Shown: positions 5,398-6,475 of the stretch, in pieces
How the letters are laid out: each line of letters begins with the position of its first letter
Position numbering within the stretch: the first letter of the stretch is position 1
Assembly (NCBI GenBank): GCA_014378225.1
Contig: JACMOA010000083.1
Location: 1 to 6,475 of the forward strand
Reading direction: 5' to 3'
Length of the DNA stretch: 6,475 nucleotides
Source: Deinococcales bacterium
Lineage (GTDB): Bacteria > Deinococcota > Deinococci > Deinococcales > Deinococcaceae
The notes under the pieces: generated by a model
Database searches by the model: none
Told to the model about the DNA's origin: nothing
The model's input: the letters and a program-made list of their open reading frames with translations, nothing else
Position numbers and translations under genes: made by a program

Positions 5398-5919
5398 ATG
5401 CAAATTCGCAAACGTTATCTTGTTCTGGCCGCTCTGGGCCTGGGTGCGGCGTTTTACCTGCGCGGAAAGCGAGTAGAAAACGTCGTCGCAGACCTGCTGC
5501 TCGAGCTTCCCGCCCAGGGCCGCAGCCTGAACAAGCACCTGGAATCCCTCGAGCGTTCTGGTCAGGCCCTCGAGAACCGTTTAAAGGACCTGCCGGATAC
5601 CCCGGAAAACCGCGAACAACTGCGGCATATTCTTTCGCTCGAGCGCTGGGGAACCAATAGGTTACGGGTGTTTGCGGGTGCGGCTTTTGAACGAGACCGC
5701 TCGAGCCTATACCGCCCTGCTGAACACTTGGATTGGACTGAGTTGCGCGAAGACTTCGCAGACGCCCGCTTTGAGCTGCTCGAGGTGGCGCGTTCGCTCG
5801 AGGGTACGTTGCCCGGTCTAAAAGTGGAGCACAACCAGTTGGGACTGCTCTCGAGGGGTGCATGGTTATTTTACCTAAACGCGCACGCCTCGCTCGAGGG
5901 ATTGAAGTTTCAGGCGTGA
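5398..5919 (+). CDS. Membrane-anchored DinB-like protein
   Basis: A 173-residue protein. Residues about 3-22 (RKRYLVLAALGLGAAFYL, flanked by Arg and Lys) form one hydrophobic segment, probably a signal anchor with the rest outside. Helical, charged sequence follows (24-65). The remainder resembles DinB/YfiT-type four-helix proteins common in Thermus and Deinococcus: LRHILSLERWGTNRLRVFAG at 75-94, YRPAEHLDW near 105-113, and LGLLSRGAWLFYLNAHASLE at 148-167. Possible metal ligands are H77, H145 and H163. The second His of the usual C-terminal HxxxH appears as E167 (HASLE). DinB proteins include thiol transferases that use bacillithiol or mycothiol, and bshC is nearby, but no function is proved here. 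The gene carries nine CTCGAG sites, very dense, mostly read as Leu-Glu. The start is set by GGAGG. The hydrophobic anchor is clear; the family call is moderate. Confidence 0.62.
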   Translation: MQIRKRYLVLAALGLGAAFYLRGKRVENVVADLLLELPAQGRSLNKHLESLERSGQALENRLKDLPDTPENREQLRHILSLERWGTNRLRVFAGAAFERDRSSLYRPAEHLDWTELREDFADARFELLEVARSLEGTLPGLKVEHNQLGLLSRGAWLFYLNAHASLEGLKFQA

Positions 5920-5987
5920 GGCCAGGTTTTCAGTTTTCGGTCAGAATTCCTTGTCGAGCCAAACTGTGCTCACTGATAACCTCACTC

Positions 5988-6473
5988 TTACCCCTCGAGC
6001 GCCGCAGAATTCACTATCCACAGCTTTCTCCGCTCGAGCCGGATGTGTCCAGCTCGGTAAAACTCTCCCAGTTTGCGGCTGACCAACTCTGGAACAGTCC
6101 CTAATAGTGCCGCCAGCTCTGAGTTGGTGGGCAACTCCTGTCCTTCTACCTGGTCCTCCTCGAGCAGATAAGCCCCCAGACGCGCTCCTAAATCCCAGAA
6201 CTGCCATCGCACTAGCTGAACGAGCAGGTGGCTTTGTTGCTGTGCCAGTGTGATCAGGAGTTTGCTGCTCAACTCGGGAGAGTGTTTTACGCACTCGAGC
6301 ACGGAACGCCGGGGAAGCACCAGTATTTGACTTGGCTCGAGGGCCGCACAAGAAAATGCAGCTCGGGCAGGCTCGAGGAAGAAACCCGCGTTTAGCACGG
6401 GTGAACCGGACCTTATCCGCTCGAGGGTGAGTTCGCGCCGTCCGTCTGGAGCAATCTTGTAAGTTCGTAGCCG
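5988..6473 (-). CDS. Crp/Fnr-family transcriptional regulator (5' end beyond window)
   Basis: The frame is open from the right edge to TAA at 5988, giving 161 residues that lack the first part of the protein. The visible part starts in the effector beta-roll (RLRTYKIAPDGRRELTLERI), continues through a long dimerisation helix (SPELSSKLLITLAQQQSHLLVQLV) and ends in a winged helix-turn-helix (ELPTNSELAALLGTVPELVSRKLGEFYRAGHI). Cysteines are scattered and do not form an Fnr cluster in the visible part. Sequence between beta-roll and helix is shorter than usual, so the ligand pocket may be reduced. It is only distantly similar to the Crp-family protein at 1418-2095 and is not a recent duplicate. 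It converges on the DinB-like gene with a 68-bp gap in which no clear terminator hairpin is seen. Confidence 0.87.
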   Translation of the reverse strand, partial: RLRTYKIAPDGRRELTLERIRSGSPVLNAGFFLEPARAAFSCAALEPSQILVLPRRSVLECVKHSPELSSKLLITLAQQQSHLLVQLVRWQFWDLGARLGAYLLEEDQVEGQELPTNSELAALLGTVPELVSRKLGEFYRAGHIRLERRKLWIVNSAALEG

Positions 6474-6475
6474 CC

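Larger units (their letters stand above)
1..6475. repeat. Dispersed palindrome CTCGAG (about 58 copies)
   Basis: Hand counting gives about 58 CTCGAG sites, roughly one per 110 bp, against one or two expected by chance at this composition. Copies lie in every gene and in gaps (for example 1192, 2176, 2237, 2331, 2394, 5101, 5208). In genes most are read as Leu-Glu, a few as Arg or Ser-Ser, so codon use alone does not explain them. The preceding base is usually G or C. None lies in the two hairpin clusters. Confidence 0.95.

Noticed and set aside
5396..5863. A 155-residue antisense frame over the DinB-like gene.
   Set aside because: The product is rich in Pro, Arg and Ala with no recognisable domain; the plus strand has a strong Shine-Dalgarno and a clear hydrophobic anchor.
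5920..5987. Terminator between the convergent DinB-like and second Crp-family genes.
   Set aside because: No stable hairpin with a T-tract could be found by eye in the 68 bp.

Overview
The window (about 55-60% G+C by eye) looks like a chromosomal segment from the Deinococcus-Thermus group, most likely a Meiothermus-like Thermaceae or a moderate-GC Deinococcus. The evidence is a bacillithiol gene (bshC), Thermus/Deinococcus-type Crp-family regulators, a ComB-like plus WecG/TagA gene pair, a DinB-like protein of the Thermaceae type, and a leaderless promoter of the Deinococcus type. The genus is an inference from protein style, not a database result.

Layout, left to right: a bshC gene running off the left edge (minus); an intergenic element with inverted heptamer repeats; a complete Crp/Fnr-family regulator (minus); a divergent regulatory region with a promoter and strong Shine-Dalgarno for a ComB-family 2-phosphosulfolactate phosphatase homologue (plus); a repeat-rich gap with an octamer tandem and a larger family of hairpin-forming units; a WecG/TagA/CpsF glycosyltransferase (plus); a second repeat-rich gap with the same hairpin family in inverted orientation and a second heptamer element; an Lrp/AsnC-family regulator (minus) with an apparently leaderless promoter; a third heptamer inverted-repeat element; a membrane-anchored DinB-like protein (plus); and the 3' part of a second Crp/Fnr-family regulator (minus) that leaves through the right edge.

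The genes do not form one pathway. Three one-component regulators in 6.5 kb, a thiol-biosynthesis gene, a cell-envelope glycosyltransferase and a phosphatase homologue look like ordinary accessory chromosome. There is no transposase, integrase, CRISPR array, rRNA or tRNA.

The unusual content is in the non-coding DNA and base patterns. (1) The palindrome CTCGAG occurs about 58 times in 6475 bp, against one or two expected, in coding and non-coding DNA alike, much like HIP1 in cyanobacteria. (2) A roughly 29-nt hairpin module flanks the TagA gene on both sides in inverted orientation. Its outer stem shows compensatory changes between copies (GGTCTG/CAGACC against GGATAG/CTATCC) and its loop often closes with a GNRA-like tetraloop, which suggests selection on a folded nucleic acid. 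(3) Three intergenic elements share one architecture, short tandem heptamers arranged as inverted arms, but each uses a different heptamer. These are the best candidates for something undescribed.
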